Source: an uncultured Opitutia bacterium (GTDB lineage: Bacteria > Verrucomicrobiota > Verrucomicrobiia > Opitutales > UBA953). Taken from it: DNA of 26,134 nt. The notes beneath the pieces are model-generated. The model ran no database searches. It saw nothing but the letters and a program-made list of their open reading frames with translations, and was not told the DNA's origin. Within the stretch, counting starts at the first letter, position 1. Every line of letters begins with the position of its first letter. Of the stretch, positions 25,411-26,134 are shown piece by piece. The translations under genes and the position numbers were made by a program. The stretch covers positions 1 through 26,134 of the forward strand of contig CAIPVK010000052.1 of assembly GCA_903868455.1 (NCBI GenBank). The letters run 5' to 3'.

Positions 25411-25488
25411 CGGGCTGTAGCGCAGTCTGGCTAGCGCACTTGCTTAGGGTGCAAGGGGTCGTGGGTTCAAATCCCCCCAGCCCGACCA
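25411..25488 (+). tRNA. tRNA-Pro with AGG anticodon, CCA encoded
   Basis: The cloverleaf folds. The acceptor stem CGGGCTG/CAGCCCG has 7 pairs (25411-25417 with 25478-25484). The D stem is GCGC/GCGC (25420-25423, 25434-25437). The anticodon stem is CTTGC/GCAAG (25439-25443, 25451-25455). The 7-nt loop TTAGGGT puts the anticodon AGG at 25446-25448. The T loop is TTCAAAT (25466-25472). The discriminator A25485 is followed by encoded CCA. C1-G72 and A73 agree with bacterial proline identity, and the arm resembles tRNA-Pro(GGG) with A in place of G34. The T stem has one mismatch (T25462 with C25476). Variable loop is GGGTC, 5 nt, so it is not a leucine or serine tRNA. Confidence 0.9.
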
Positions 25489-25496
25489 GCGGAGGC

Positions 25497-25528
25497 CCTT
25501 TCCGGAGTTCTTGGAACTTCCGGAAAGG
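25497..25528 (+). terminator. Long hairpin after tRNA-Pro
   Basis: CCTTTCCGGA (25497-25506) pairs perfectly with TCCGGAAAGG (25519-25528). GTTC (25507-25510) continues the stem with GAAC (25514-25517) after a single bulged T (25518), leaving a TTG loop. The following CGTGCTTTCCTC is only weakly T-rich. It lies 9 bp after the CCA, as expected for a transcript terminator or a processing structure. Confidence in the hairpin is high; that it terminates is less sure. Confidence 0.65.
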
Positions 25529-25553
25529 CGTGCTTTCCTCAGGTGTGTCGCCC

Positions 25554-26134
25554 ATGCCCGCCCGTCTCCTCGCCGTCCTCCTCCTCGCCGCGACCCAGGT
25601 CCTGGCCGCCTTGCCGCGCTTCGAGGACGAGGCCGTGAACCGCTTCGCGGCCGAGGCCGACGCCGCGGCCCGCGTCGCCGCCCCGCTCACGCCCGAGTTC
25701 TGGGCCTGGGTCGAGCGACATCCCGCCGTTCACGCCGGGCTCCTCTTCGCGAGCCATCCGATGCCCGCCGGCCACGCGGCCAACCTCGACCAACTGCGCC
25801 GCGCCGTCTCGCCCGCCCAGGCCGACCGTTACGCCTCCCTGTTGCTGGGCGTGGCGGTCGCCTCCGCCGATCCGCTGCGCGCGGAGCCCGAGCGCTCCGC
25901 CGAGCCCTCGCCCGCGGTCGCCAAGGTCGCCGCGTGGATGCGCGCCTCGGGCACGGCCTACCTCGCGGTCATGGCCGACACCGGCGCGGCGCTCGCCGCC
26001 GCGGGCGTCGACGCGAAGGACGCCAAGGAGCCGGGCTTCTGGACGAAGGTGGCGCACGCCTCCGGCACCTACCCGCCCCGGCTCGCCGCCGCCCACACGG
26101 CGCATATCCGGTGGCTGGTCGACCGCCTGGACGA
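25554..26134 (+). CDS. Secreted protein of unknown function, 3' end outside the window
   Basis: An open frame starts at ATG 25554 and runs to the window end without a stop, giving 193 complete residues. It begins with a signal peptide (MPARLLAVLLLAATQVLA, cleavage likely near residue 19). A mainly helical, alanine-rich sequence follows, including PEFWAWVERHPAVHAGLLF and SPAQADRYASLLLGVAVA. The family is not recognised. An AGGTG sits about 10 nt before the ATG. It is the first gene after the tRNA and its hairpin. Codon and GC use match the neighbours. The antisense frame over the same stretch (25539-26105) is judged a shadow, because only the plus frame has a signal peptide. Confidence 0.7.
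   Translation, partial: MPARLLAVLLLAATQVLAALPRFEDEAVNRFAAEADAAARVAAPLTPEFWAWVERHPAVHAGLLFASHPMPAGHAANLDQLRRAVSPAQADRYASLLLGVAVASADPLRAEPERSAEPSPAVAKVAAWMRASGTAYLAVMADTGAALAAAGVDAKDAKEPGFWTKVAHASGTYPPRLAAAHTAHIRWLVDRLD

Noticed and set aside
25411..25488. Reading the tRNA as leucine, serine or a GGG proline tRNA
   Set aside because: The variable loop is only 5 nt, which excludes leucine and serine types, and the 7-nt loop fixes the anticodon at AGG, not GGG.

Overview
The window is about 26 kb of very GC-rich, densely coded bacterial DNA. Three features point to the Verrucomicrobiota, probably an Opitutales-like lineage: a Verru_Chthon cassette protein A (10034-14089), a multidomain PVC-type heme-binding dehydrogenase-like protein (3948-7037), and a twin-arginine Gfo/Idh/MocA oxidoreductase beside a Kelch-fused sodium symporter. 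The lineage is inferred from gene families; no rRNA is present.

Region 1 (2-9985) looks like polysaccharide or sugar scavenging. On the minus strand a Kelch propeller fused to a sodium:solute symporter is followed by an exported Gfo/Idh/MocA oxidoreductase. Divergent from them is a large secreted protein with NPCBM-like, propeller-like, HEAT-like and CxxCH heme segments. A phenylacetate-CoA-ligase-like enzyme converges on it, and an exported sulfatase is divergent from the ligase. Together they suggest uptake and periplasmic processing of a sugar, perhaps a sulfated or aminosugar, but the substrate is not proven.

Region 2 (9986-15838) holds the Verru_Chthon A gene. It starts at GTG, directly after an AT-rich dyad and candidate promoter. 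A translationally coupled secreted protein of unknown family follows, and 7 bp later an SbtA-type sodium/bicarbonate permease. The other Verru_Chthon cassette genes (B, C, D) are not here.

Region 3 (15802-23628) is mixed: a DUF1801 protein, a MuiA-like DUF4139 protein, a GYF-like/zinc-ribbon protein, aspartyl-tRNA synthetase, an NSS-family sodium-dependent transporter with a 51-residue single-span partner resembling MetS small subunits, and a DEAD-box RNA helicase.

Region 4 (23629-26134) holds an iron-sulfur (6-4) photolyase/CryB-type gene preceded by an overlapping 46-codon DUF2256 gene with a GTG start, a G-quadruplex-like tract, a tRNA-Pro whose anticodon reads AGG (rare in bacteria), a strong hairpin, and the start of a secreted protein cut by the window end.

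I did not see insertion sequences, integrases, CRISPR arrays or phage genes. The most unusual items are the tRNA-Pro(AGG), the small transporter subunit, the DUF2256/photolyase pair, and the orphan pseudopilin-like operon with a bicarbonate permease. No stretch over 300 bases lacks a gene.
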